Assembly (NCBI GenBank): GCA_016801885.1
Contig: CM028899.1
Span: 22,496,501 to 22,560,500 of the forward strand
From: Toxotes chatareus
Lineage: Eukaryota > Chordata > Actinopteri > Toxotidae
DNA length: 64,000 nucleotides
Direction of reading: 5' to 3'
Shown: in pieces, positions 46,299 to 57,120 of the stretch
Layout of the letters: every line of letters starts with the position of its first letter
How positions within the stretch are numbered: position 1 is the stretch's first letter
Position numbers and translations under genes: made by a program
Notes under the pieces: model-generated
Database searches by the model: none
What the model saw: the letters and a program-made list of their open reading frames with translations, nothing else
What the model was told of the DNA's origin: nothing

Positions 46299-49200
46299 TT
46301 TATTTTATTTTGAAATCACAACACAAGTCAGCTCTCAATGCATCCTCGATAAGACAGGCAGAGCGACCGCACTTCTGGAAATTTGATCTGGTTTTGGTTA
46401 GATGCAGACTTTGAATTGGACTACAATACTTGGGCTGTGGCTATAGCTACATTCATGTGACATAGCCAACCAAAACATAGATGGGGTCAATGCAGCTTTA
46501 CATGCTGGGAGTCAACTCACAGAAACAAAATTTCTAATTCAGTAAGTTCAGCTGTGTTCATCAGTGGTTCTAGTTTTGGTGTTGACTTTGAAATATCTAA
46601 GGTGAGTTCTAAAGGTTGTGGCAGTATGTTAAAGCCATGATTTTAACTGGATTGTACATTTATTTGTCTTAATCATGAGTACTCATTTCAAGTGCAGCAC
46701 ATGAATATGCTAAATTTTAATGAGTCAGGTGTTAATGTTATTTTTTTAAGAAAGGTAGTGTAATGAACAGATGGATTTGATGATGAACCCCAAGGCGAGG
46801 GCTAGATGTGCTGCTCTGGGTCTCTCTGACTCACAGCGCTATTAGAGGACTCAGTGGACACCAGAAGCAGTTTACCATTAGATTTGCTCCAGCATCATCA
46901 CCCAGGAGAGCTCCCCAAACCCCTTCTATGTTTATTTGTTATCAGAGCCTTCACTGGATTAATTAGACAGGCCTTAACTTTGGTCTTGAGCCATATTCCT
47001 GCCCCAGGGGCAGCAGGATAAGCTCCACTTACCCCCGTCAGGCCTACCCATCTCCCAGCCCACGCCAAAACACGTGTCTTCCTGATGGCTTCTGGGAATT
47101 TGATGCCGTGAGGCAGCAGGTAGGATGTTTTGTTCAGCCACGAGTCATCATTGCACATCCATCTGCCTGTCCCCCCATCCCATCCTGTGTCCCAAGATGT
47201 TTGTCGTCAGCGACCCTGAAGTTCGTTATGTAAACAAAAATTTGCCCTAATTAAGGGAAGGGAAGTGTTATCTTGGGAACAGGAGGGGTGTGGGGGTGTT
47301 AGGAACCAGGTGGCCTTTTGTCACTTAGGCACCCTGTTAGCATTATTTATTTGACTGTATGTATATATACATTTTTTTTACCTGCATCTGTAAATTAACA
47401 ACATGTATTAAAATAAACTTCTAAATGTTACAGTGTCTGGGAATTCCCATGTACATGGATTAAACAAGAAAACATTAGAAGTGGCAAGAGATGATGATTA
47501 AGATAAAATATAGTCAAACAGATAGAAGGAGTAGATAAAGAAGAAGGAGAGAAAAAAACAGGAGGGGGCTGGAGGAGAACAGGTGTGCTGCGGACTTCCT
47601 CCTGGGACTACCCCACCACCCCTGGGTCCTAAGAGGGTGGGACAGGGATGGGATTGGGGGATACAGGAGGGACGTTGGAGGGAGAGAGGGCCAGAGCTTA
47701 GCTCATTAGAGAGAGTTTGCTTCTGCTAACTCACCTTACCCTCGGGAGGTGGCTAATCATCGCACAGGGACTGGCAGCTAGAGACAAGGTGGAGAAAGAG
47801 AGACTTATTTAGCATCCATCCTTCCAGGCTGCATCCACAAACTCATGGTGCATTTATCTGATCCCTCCGAAAAAAGGGCCGGAAGTGGTACAGAACTGTC
47901 CCATCTCAACACATTCAGCAACTGTGCAGAGATGATTCAGAGCTGGTAAAGACTCCAACTTTAACCTATGTCCTTCATGCCCTTGTGACAGAGGTGACAG
48001 GATGCTTTATATTATGTTTCATAATGCAAATGCATGTGCCTTCCAGTGGTGTTAGACATATTCCCATCCTTCACTTAACTCATTTATTCCCAAATTTTTC
48101 CTACACATAAACCTATCCAAATCATGTGTCATTAGTAACCCTTCTAAATAACCCATCATTATTTTTGACCACTTTATGGAAACATTGGTGAAAAAGTGGT
48201 CAGTCACAACTGTAACTGTGAGGATGTTATATGCTGAAATAATATATTTCTCCTATACAGTCATCAAAATTCTTATAAATACCAGCACAGTTATTAACAG
48301 TTAAACCTCTGTCGCTGGCACTAGAATGCTCTATCAAATTCTGGTGTTTCTCATTCATAGGCCATACTTACCCTGTCCAGGTTAGTTAAGAGCCCAGGTA
48401 GGTTAAATCACTTTGTTCTAATTTAGGTAAACCTACATGAGAATGCCTCAAACTAATATTTGGGCACACACTTCTGATTTGTGTGCACTGTAGTAACTGA
48501 GTGGCCTTCATGTGAGGTGTTTAGAGAACATCTGCAAATTGTAGCAACAGAAAATAACTTGGGTTACAATTATATACACTCATTATATATACATGTATTT
48601 AAATATAGTTTATGCTCCTAACTGCCCCATAATGACCAAATTCCTAAAAACAGTACAAGCATCAGGAATTCCAGGAACCAATACCCGAATCTGAACCAAC
48701 TGTATGTTTTGGACATTAAAGAGCTGAACACCCATTTCTTCTCTCTGACGTTGCCCTGTTAAGGCGAGACCTTATTTGTGCTCTAAGCATTTAAGTGCAT
48801 TGTGACCATACGGGTATCAAAATAACAAGCGTCACTGCTGGTCTTTATCTTGTTTGCCCATCTGGGAGTGATTATCATTACTCTTGGGACCTTCTAAAGC
48901 TTTGTGATATAGATAAGCTGTTCTATGGTACCACAAATTTCAGAGATGCCTAAATGTCTGCACATTTCTCACCAGGGACTAGAGATTACACCTATGAACA
49001 GAGCTGGAATGCCAGAAGGGATAGTGACATAACAGAGATTTGCGGGTTTAGATTTTGCAGCTGCATCAGTAACCCTTTCTGGATCTCAGGTGAATCTGTT
49101 TTCAAAACTGGGTCATGTTCCTCACATCTTTGACAAATTACTCTGACTGCAAGTGGACGCCATTGAGTCTTTGGGTTCAAGCCGCTTGGCAGCTTTTGAG

Positions 49201-49309
49201 ACTTCTGACTGGCAAACCAGATCAGATTGTAGCTCTAACTCCCTTTCACATAAAATTGTATATTCACTGAAAATCAAGATTGAAGTCATTCAACTATTCA
49301 CACTCTTAA

Positions 49310-50290
49310 AGTTACACTTATGCCAATGACTGCTGAAGAGAAAGCAGAGCTTTCAACACTACCTGTCAACTAGTGGCCTTGTGGCAAGTTTGATTTAGGA
49401 AATATAGAAGATGCAACCCCTGTTATTGTTCAGCCAAAGTCTACTTTTAGACCATGAGAAAGACAATATCCACACAGTGGTTGAAAACGTTGCTCCTTTT
49501 ATATTCAGTTTCTAATAGATCAAAGTGACATTGTCAAATGTCCGCATTCACCATGCAACAGTCCCATTTTGACTGTGAAGAAAGCAACTGCACCACAGTT
49601 TCCATCAGACTGGTTTGATTCCACTTTCAATGGTAAGCATTTTACATCAACATGAATGTCACAGCACAGGTTCTTTCCTCCATTCACTGTAGCTGAAACC
49701 TCACACTGGCAGCCACTGTGTGGAAGTACACTCGTTCAATATTTTGATGACCTGTTAGTGTGTCCCCTTAAACAGAGGGATTGTCAAATTGACACAACGT
49801 CTCTTTTTTGGTTTCTGGCAGAAAATGGTCATAAAGTTTCAAAAGACAAGTTTGTTTTGTTATCAGTGCTTTATCTTAGCCATATAACCATGTGAGAGGG
49901 TCAAAAATTAGGTCCGGACTACATCCAGGCATTTTTGGATGTTCCAAAACTGCAAACTAAGAAACAAATTATGTCCTTTTGAGTTTAGCAGGCTATTGTC
50001 GCAATTGGGATCTAGTGGCGATCTCCCATCCCATTTTCACTGTTTGTAGACCCAACCAAATTTCAACCAAAATCTCCTTTTTAATGTCAGCAGTCCTCAC
50101 TCAGTCCAATGGTGACAAACAGCGACCAATAGTTTACTATTCAAAACTCGTCTCCACCAGAGAGAGAGAGGTATGATAGTACGTCTCAGAACTATTGTAG
50201 CTGCTTAGCAAATCAGTTTTGTTCACACCTGGCATTGTTGGTGTTGCTGGCAAAATGTACTAACCACACAGCAAAAATCCCAGTGTATAT
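49310..50290 (+). pseudogene. Endogenous retrovirus pol relic (reverse transcriptase to RNase H)
   Basis: Short frames in + order resemble a class I-type (gamma/epsilon) retroviral pol. There is a region before the reverse transcriptase near 49320-49560, the catalytic YFDD motif at about 49740-49752 followed by 'HKVSKDK' (near 49830), a connection region at 49922-50000, and a stretch with PIVYYSK near 50130, where RNase H begins. Reverse transcriptase would copy viral RNA and RNase H would degrade it. Stops and frameshifts occur every one or two hundred bases, part of the polymerase between the N-terminal region and YFDD is missing, and no gag, env or LTR is recognisable nearby. It is an old, non-functional copy. 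Family assignment is from memory of motif spacing. Confidence 0.65.
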
Positions 50291-51270
50291 TGTACTCTTT
50301 AACTGTACACTTAACACCCATTTCGGTGTGTGCATATATATAGGTCCAAGAGTTCAGTGTTCACTGAACACTGTCAAAAGTATATGTACTCCAAATAAAG
50401 AGTTCCATTTGAACCCTTTGAAAGTGCAAATGTATACTGTGATATAATCTAAGTAAGCGATTTGTAGCACTTTGCAGAGCTGATTATTTAACACTTTGAG
50501 AGTGAGATGTATGTACTCCATGACTGGTGTACACCCAACACTTGTCAGGTGAATTATTACCACTTCAGGAATTAACAATCTACACATTAGTTTCTTGAAA
50601 ACATAACATTATCTTTATAATAATAATTATTATTATTGTTCTTATAACATATATTCTGTATCAAAAACTGTTTTATATATAAATGATGTGTAATAAGTAG
50701 CAGCTTGAAACCCCAAAAATAAGGCTACTAACAAGGCCTTATACTTAATATTATGGAAGTGAACAATCCAAAATCTTGTTACAAGAAAAGGACATTAACA
50801 TACAAAAGTACCATCACCAAAGTTATAGAGCCAAAGTGCAAAATAAACTGGAAAAATGATGAACTGAGACAATTTTGATTGTGGAAGATGTTATATAAAT
50901 AAAAATGAATTAAAAATGTGTGAATGTGTGAATTTTGTGATGTGACTAAAACTCTTTGAAAGCTTTATGATGTTCAACAGTGAGATGCTTCAGACATACT
51001 GTCATGCCATCAGTAACGACTGGAGAAAATATGATGTTCATGATTTCCAACAAAAGCAGCAAGACACTACAGTGTGCGTTTTCTTCTTGTACAACATCTC
51101 CAAATATCAAGAGCATATTCTGGATCAAGCAAAACGTCTGAATGGCATTGAGGCCAATTCCATTTCTAGTTTGTTCCAAGTTGATTCTGGTTGTTTGATT
51201 TTTTTGCTCAACAAAGCCATAATTATGAATACAAACATCTGCCTTGGATATAATAATCAATGTGAACTTA
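50291..51270. other. AT-rich sequence; possible continuation of a coding relic on the - strand
   Basis: Both strands between 50946 and 51350 are open for about 120 codons, but the peptides show no clear domain. The - strand version follows directly behind the possible exon at 51272-51490, past its GTAAGT donor, so it would be intron if that exon is real. Words near 50270-50530 ('aactgtacacttaacaccc', 'ggtgtacacccaacacttg') are repeated loosely and may be a dispersed repeat. Confidence 0.35.
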
Positions 51271-51271
51271 C

Positions 51272-51490
51272 CAGGCGAGCGCTGTGCTGCATCGTCGAAA
51301 ATCATGGATCAACTTTTGTCTGTACTGGAAGGTTGCTCTCATTTTCATGAATATCTGCTCTTTGTCTGCGCTGTGTTTCAGTAGAGATATGGCCTTGCAA
51401 AACTGGTCTCCGTCCAGCTGGTGCTCTTTAGTCACTTCCCTCTCCAACTCTGGACCGCTGCTATCTGAGGTGTGAGAGCTCCTTCTTCAA
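51272..51490 (-). pseudogene. Possible exon or coding relic, SAMD3-like fish family
   Basis: On the - strand the frame reads SDSSGPELEREVTKEHQL, DGDQFCKAISLLKHSADKE and QIFMKMRATFQYRQKLIHDF and ends at a good splice-donor sequence, G|GTAAGT (GT at 51271-51270). Upstream it is closed by a TGA near 51491, with AG-ending acceptor-like sites just before. The pattern of an Asp/Ser-rich, then helical 'K..M..TF.YR....HD' segment reminds me of a large multi-copy fish family often annotated as 'sterile alpha motif domain-containing protein 3-like'. No SAM domain is in this piece. It may be an exon, a gene fragment or a transposon-captured exon. Function is not known. Confidence 0.35.
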
Positions 51491-51499
51491 ACTCCACTG

Positions 51500-53240
51500 T
51501 TACTGCCACTGCTGAGTTCACTGCTGTGTGTTTTTAGGCTAGGTAATGTAGCCCTCGCTGCTATCTGCATCAAAGAAACATTCCTAAAAACAAGTACATA
51601 TTATCACTGCTTGTGACTGCAAAGTTTGAAGATCATCACTCAGCAAGCATTATAGAGATAACACATTCTGATGCACAACATCTGCATTAGGACACAGTGA
51701 CCTTTATCTTTGACCTTTGACCTCCAAAGTCTACTCAGTGCATTCTTGAGTCACAGTGAACATTTCTGCAATGTTTGAAGACAACCCCTCAAAGGGTTCT
51801 TAAGATATCACACTGCCAAGCAATGCAAAAGAAGCAAAATAATAATTTTGCTTGTGAAAGTAGGACATTTCTGCATTGCCAGACTTAAGATTTGAACACT
51901 ACATCTCAAAGGGAGAGACAGTCATCTGGATTGTCCTATGAGTGTGACTGGTAGACCTCATGTGAATCCATGTACAAAAAAAGATTGCTTGGATTCAGGA
52001 ACTGATGGTCTGTTTAACCTTTTTTAGACATCTTCAGTTGTATTTATTAGTATCTGTGAAGCATGAAAAATATAGGGAAGTGTACCTGTAAAACACCCCA
52101 TCCTGTTTACAGGGAATTTTCAATATAAATTTGCTACATTTATACAGAAAAAGAATTTGAAGTTTTGATGATAAACATATAGAATTTTTAATATCTAAGT
52201 TAAAATAAATTACAAATGAAAAAAAAAAGTCTGGCCTGGACTTAAATTGGTAATCATGTACCTATTAAACCCATGCCAGACTTTTCACATAATTGCTAAT
52301 GTATTTTTCCAGTGTTCCTAAAAAGCTCAACCTGTGATTAATTCTAAAATATTGTTTTAGTGTCTTCAAATTTAACTTAGACGTAGACTAAAACAGCATA
52401 TAAACAAAAAATAATTTTGGTTTATATACAAAAATAGTCAATTCTCTTTTCATATCTTCTCATGTAACATGCTTTTAATGCTGCTCTAACCTTTAAACCT
52501 GTTAAAAATTCTTACAAAAATGCATTTACAAAAACATCTCATGATATATCTGACTATGCAAGAACATGCATCACATAATGTGAAGTTTGCACGCCTAGCA
52601 TGCATATTGCTTTTACAGAACTAAAATTCAAAAATCTCATCTTTATTTTACAATAAATTGATTTTTTGTTCCTTTTTTTTGTCCAAGAAACCTTCTCTTA
52701 TATGCAAAAATCAGCATATTAACCTCCTGATTTTACATTGTGGATATGTACTCACCCAAGAAATTAGATACATGGAAAATTACTTTATTATTATCCTGTG
52801 AGAATAACAAGACTAGGATAAAAAAAAAAAAATCAAATACATAGCTATAGAAATTGAGGACATAGTTGAAAACTGTTAAACAACTACTTTGAATGGAAAG
52901 TAGCTGAAGCTAAATCGTCATTAGATGATGATGATATACTAATTAGCATATTTATGACATCAACACATTGTACTTGCCTAGTTTCAGCTGGTCTCAGCTC
53001 TTAGCTCATTTGTTAGCTTCACTCCTCCTCTCTGTGCTCACATATACAGCCATTTGATTCAGCTGAATTCACAGTAAAGCTGTTCTCATTGACATGTTTC
53101 TCTGTTTCTGTGTCAAACAATGGAACATGTATGAAACAGTGACTGAAATGTGGCCCATTGAGCTCATTCATGTCTACATCTTTGAAAAAAAGGGTCTGAA
53201 ACCTAAAGGGTTTGAAAACATGGACCCATACTTTAAAGTT
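51500..53240. other. AT-rich non-coding sequence
   Basis: I see no gene or mobile-element signature. The composition is strongly AT-rich, particularly 52100-52700, and the only open frames are short. Confidence 0.45.
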
Positions 53241-53248
53241 AATTTAAA

Positions 53249-53371
53249 AGTAAGTACTTTTACTGAAGTAAGATTCTTGATGTAGTACTTCCACTTTCAC
53301 TTGAGTAAATGTTTTGTGGGATATTTGTACTTTTACTTAAGTACTAAGCTTCAGTAATTCCTCCACCACTG
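53249..53371 (+). mobile_element. hAT-like DNA transposon end fragment
   Basis: 'aagtacttttactgaagtaag', 'agtacttccactttcacttg', 'tttgtacttttacttaagtac' and the terminal 'cctccaccactg' are the typical end of a short, abundant fish element whose termini read CAGTGGTGGA when inverted. I associate it with hAT transposons. The other end of the element is not found nearby, so this is a remnant. Confidence 0.5.
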
Positions 53372-53856
53372 ATGGCCAGTAGGCAAACTCTAGTCCTTGG
53401 CAGGCTGATCAGTGATGTAATTTCATCTGTCAGTGACTGACATGTTTCTAATATTTTGTCAATCTTAGTTCATATAAAGGGGATGGACAAATTATTAGAA
53501 ACACTTCTCAGTAAAACCCAGTAATGAGACACAGTGCCACAAAGTCCAGCCTCCAAGATGACCATTAAAAGAAATCCACACCTCTTTCAAACAGATTCAA
53601 TAAAACTGAGCAATCTAATCCTCATGAAAGAGGATTTATTGCATTACACTGCATTAGTTTCGGTCAGTTGTACTTAATAAATTGATGTATGTGTCACTGC
53701 AATCCTTAAGAATATGTGATCCAACATAGTGGTGTATTGTTATTATTAATATTATAACAGCAGTGACATGGAAATTTGATGATTGAATAAAATATTGAAC
53801 TATTAATGAGACAACAAGCACATTTTGAACGGGCAGAGCTCTAGGCTGTATAATGC

Positions 53857-53917
53857 TGGTACTTCAGAACTGTACTTAATTATGAAGTTGAGTAATTGAG
53901 TAAACCTTTCCTCCACT
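53857..53917 (+). mobile_element. Second hAT-like end fragment, same orientation
   Basis: 'ggtacttcagaactgtactt' followed by 'gagtaattgagtaaacctttcctccactg' resembles the end at 53249-53371. Both are in the same orientation about 550 bp apart, so they cannot be the two inverted ends of one element. Confidence 0.4.
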
Positions 53918-54769
53918 GGTGCCTCTTTCTGTTGTGTTCAGCAGCTCAGATTATGGGTTTCTGTCACTGCACTCTGTTTTTACTGATTGTCTGCAGTATG
54001 AGAGGCTATGATTCCAGCTATGCATGAGTCTGCAGATACAGTATTTAGCCAAGAAAAATAAATCACATGATCATGGGATTCTTTTGTGGCTTTTCATGCT
54101 ATTTAACAAGATATAAGTTATCTAATGAGGGCCAATTAGTTAGCAGAAATGAAAAACAAAAAAAGAAAAACTTTGAAAATTTTCAGAACTCAGAGTGGGA
54201 TATTATGCCATGTAGGCCTGTCATTTAGAGAGGTTTAGTCCTGTAAGTGTAAGTAAAGACTACAGACAAGTGAGAGGTTATGAATTGTTGTAATCAAATC
54301 TTCATGAATTTTGGACTGACCATTTAAAACTATCAAATCATATCAGTAAGGAAACATGAATGTGGTGAAGTCAACTGCGCTAGACGTGTTAGTTGCCTTC
54401 ACCCACAGCTGTGTAACAGCTCTTGGTTTTGAAGTACCACTACAAGGGAATTCAGCTTGCCTAATGCGATGGGATGAAAGACTGCTACAGCCAAGGAAAT
54501 TTACGAGGAAAGTTACAATAGAGGCAAAAAGTTGGAGCGTGTTTATGATTCCTGCTGAGAATCTGCTGCAGTACTGCTGTCAACAGAAATTATGTTAGAC
54601 ACCAACACCTCTGGAGCATTGGAGAAAACATTCAACCGTTACTCTCATCATTATTTGCACCTGTTCCTGTTTCAATTCCTTTAGATTGTAAAACATTTCA
54701 GTGATTTCTTTGATCCTACAGTAGTTCCCCCAGGACATCCATGAAGTGGTATAATCCAATGAAGACATG

Positions 54770-54935
54770 GGAGAGCTGGCTACGCAGCTGGAGCGACGTC
54801 AAGGATCATTTCCATTTCCCAATGATTAATTTGAATTTAATATCTTAAATCAAAACCTAATTAATTTAGATACAGTTTTGATGGTGCCCTGCTACTAATC
54901 AACATGCTGTTAATTAGATGTAGCCTAATGTCATT
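54770..54935. promoter_or_regulatory. Candidate conserved non-coding element, dense TAAT motifs
   Basis: 'ggctacgcagctggagcgacgtcaagg', 'ccaatgattaatttgaattt', 'aacctaattaatttagatac' and 'ctgttaattagatgtagcc' place at least five ATTA/TAAT cores, a CRE-like GACGTCA and a CAGCTG E-box in 165 bp. It is non-repetitive. Such density is usual for homeodomain-bound enhancers; no conservation evidence is available here. Confidence 0.3.
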
Positions 54936-56869
54936 TTCCCCCCACCCTAAACGTAATTAAAACAGTAGATCCCAACCCCTGTGAACTAATGTTGGTACAA
55001 TCCAGATGAGAGGGAGGTGTGGTAACTGATGGGGAAATGTGATTTGTTGTTGTAGAGAGTAGAGAACCGACATCCACATAGAGCTGGGGATATTAAATGA
55101 ACAAAGAAACCAATCATCAATAAATAATGGCATGACAACTCCATGACAAAGGAGCTGAGGAAGACTGTGAGATGCAGTTGAAAACTGAAAAAAGCTAGTC
55201 CATGGACCTAGAGTTACAATCAATATACCTTTTGGAAGAATAATAGATGAAGAGTCTCTGAGCTCAAAGATCTCTGAAGTTTTGAACCATAGCTCCCAGT
55301 CTTCGTTCAGTAAATGGAACTTGCCTTGTGAGCTAAATGTGAACTTTAGGTCATGTTATAAGAAGTGCTCATATTTGGCGGGACAGAGGAGGGTTGTAAG
55401 TGCTGTTACAAGAACAGTCTCTCCTTTTACCCTCCTCATAATAACACAACAGATCTCTAATGTAGTGTTTGGTTCCACTACTTCATTTTAGAGCCTTGCA
55501 CAATTGGCATTTGGGAGCACTGGGAGAAATCCATCCTTTGTTCCATCATTGTTCACTTTTTCTGCTGGCAGACCATTAAAATAATTGGAGAAGGAGGGTG
55601 AGGGGAACACAACGAATAAATACACAAGAACAGCAAGAGTAACTAGGAACAAGTGAAGCTAATCAGGTCAGTGCAGGGCAGGCAATCACACAGGTGGGAA
55701 ACACACATGGACAGGAAGTCAAATAACCATAACACATAGACACAAAAGATAGGTGATTTGAAAATAAAACAAGAAGCACAGCATCTTGTGATGATGTCAT
55801 ACCCCACCAAAGTCTCCTCTCACTACGCTGTCCCAGCAGAGATTTTACAGTGTCTAATAGTTTGTAGTAAGTGCTGACTCCTTGTGACATGAAAACTCTG
55901 GTTAGATGTTCTGACAGCCTTGTAAGGGAGTCCAACCCTGTCTTCAGCTGGACAGCATTCTCATCATCATGTTACACCTCCCCACAAATGACGATTTACT
56001 ACCATGTTACAGAAATTAGGTTACATGATGCCATCTGAGCTGTGTCAACTCCCTATTGAAGAAAAAGCTCTGAAATCTGGCTGCAAATTGCTGCTCGTGT
56101 TTGATTTTCAGTACCGCATATTAAAAATATTATTTTTTTCAATCTTAGTAGTAGTATTAGTTTTACTGAATGAACCTGCTTTCCATCCAGAAAACTACCC
56201 AATGGTTAACTCAGCAAACTTTTTTTTTTTTTTTAAATAAATATGTTAAGTAAAACACAGTGACAGTGTTGACTATAATGACAAACTAACCTAGATGATT
56301 TCTCAGCAACATACCCAGAAAAATCTGAAGAGAGGGAACACTGGACTTAGATTCATCAGGTAGCCAAAAATAAAAATGTTGCTCTGTGCTTGCCAGATGT
56401 GCAAATACACAATAGTTTGCTAACATATTCACTGTAACAACTTCATGAAAAAACAGTATGGCAGTGTTATGTTATATTCTTCTGTTGCCCCCAAGTAGCC
56501 AAAAATTAATCAGCTGCAGCTTTAACCCTTAACTGTGGAACCAAAATCAAGCTAACACATAAATAAATGCTTACAGTTGATAGTAGAGCTATCGCTTTCG
56601 TAGAATATACTTACCATTCATTTTCATTTTGGATGGCGAAGGATTTTTTTTTAAACTTGTTATTGGTAGTATAGTGACTTATGCTCTGTTTGGTCATGAC
56701 TGTATACAGAGTATGCAGCAATTGTTTTGGGCTGTTTTTCATTTGTCTTGAGTCGACCACGGTTGTCAGGAGACATCTTTGTTGTCCTTAAATCTATTCT
56801 AAAATCTAACGAAGCATAATTTATAGAAAAGCAAGGCTATATTTTTAGGAGATATTTCTTTGTGAGTGA

Positions 56870-57120
56870 CACACCTTAATTAATAATTCTCAACCACAAA
56901 TAAAGTTTTTAATTGACAGGGGATTGCGTTTGTGATGTGGTGTTGCTCTACCGGAAATGTGTGCCAGGAAGAATGGCATATTATTTTCACAACCAATTAA
57001 AAGCTGAAGAACTCCATTATAAAAATTCTACTGACTGTATCCAAGCAAAGCAGCTGAGATATTAGTTATTAATTGATATCCATTCAGCGTTGCATTCATT
57101 TGTGCAAAAGGTAAAACAAG
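56870..57120. promoter_or_regulatory. Candidate conserved non-coding element
   Basis: 'ccttaattaataattctcaacc', 'gtttttaattgacaggggattgcg', 'caaccaattaaaagctgaag', 'gttattaattgatatcc' and 'cagcgttgcattcatttg' form a unique stretch with several homeodomain-type cores, a TTGACAG (TALE-type) word and a CCAAT-like word. It has none of the window's repeats. Confidence 0.28.

Larger units (their letters stand above)
38860..49200. other. Non-coding sequence, 10 kb without a supportable gene
   Basis: I find no gene. The region at 44460-45400 is GC-rich and has overlapping open frames on both strands; these read as low-complexity Leu/Pro/Gly-rich peptides without any domain. The - strand frame at 39945-40136 and the + strand frame at 43399-43803 also lack recognisable features. 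Dispersed-repeat fragments are at 41638-41690 and 42540-42915. A (TG)n/(GTGC)n run is at 40744-40777. Confidence 0.4.
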
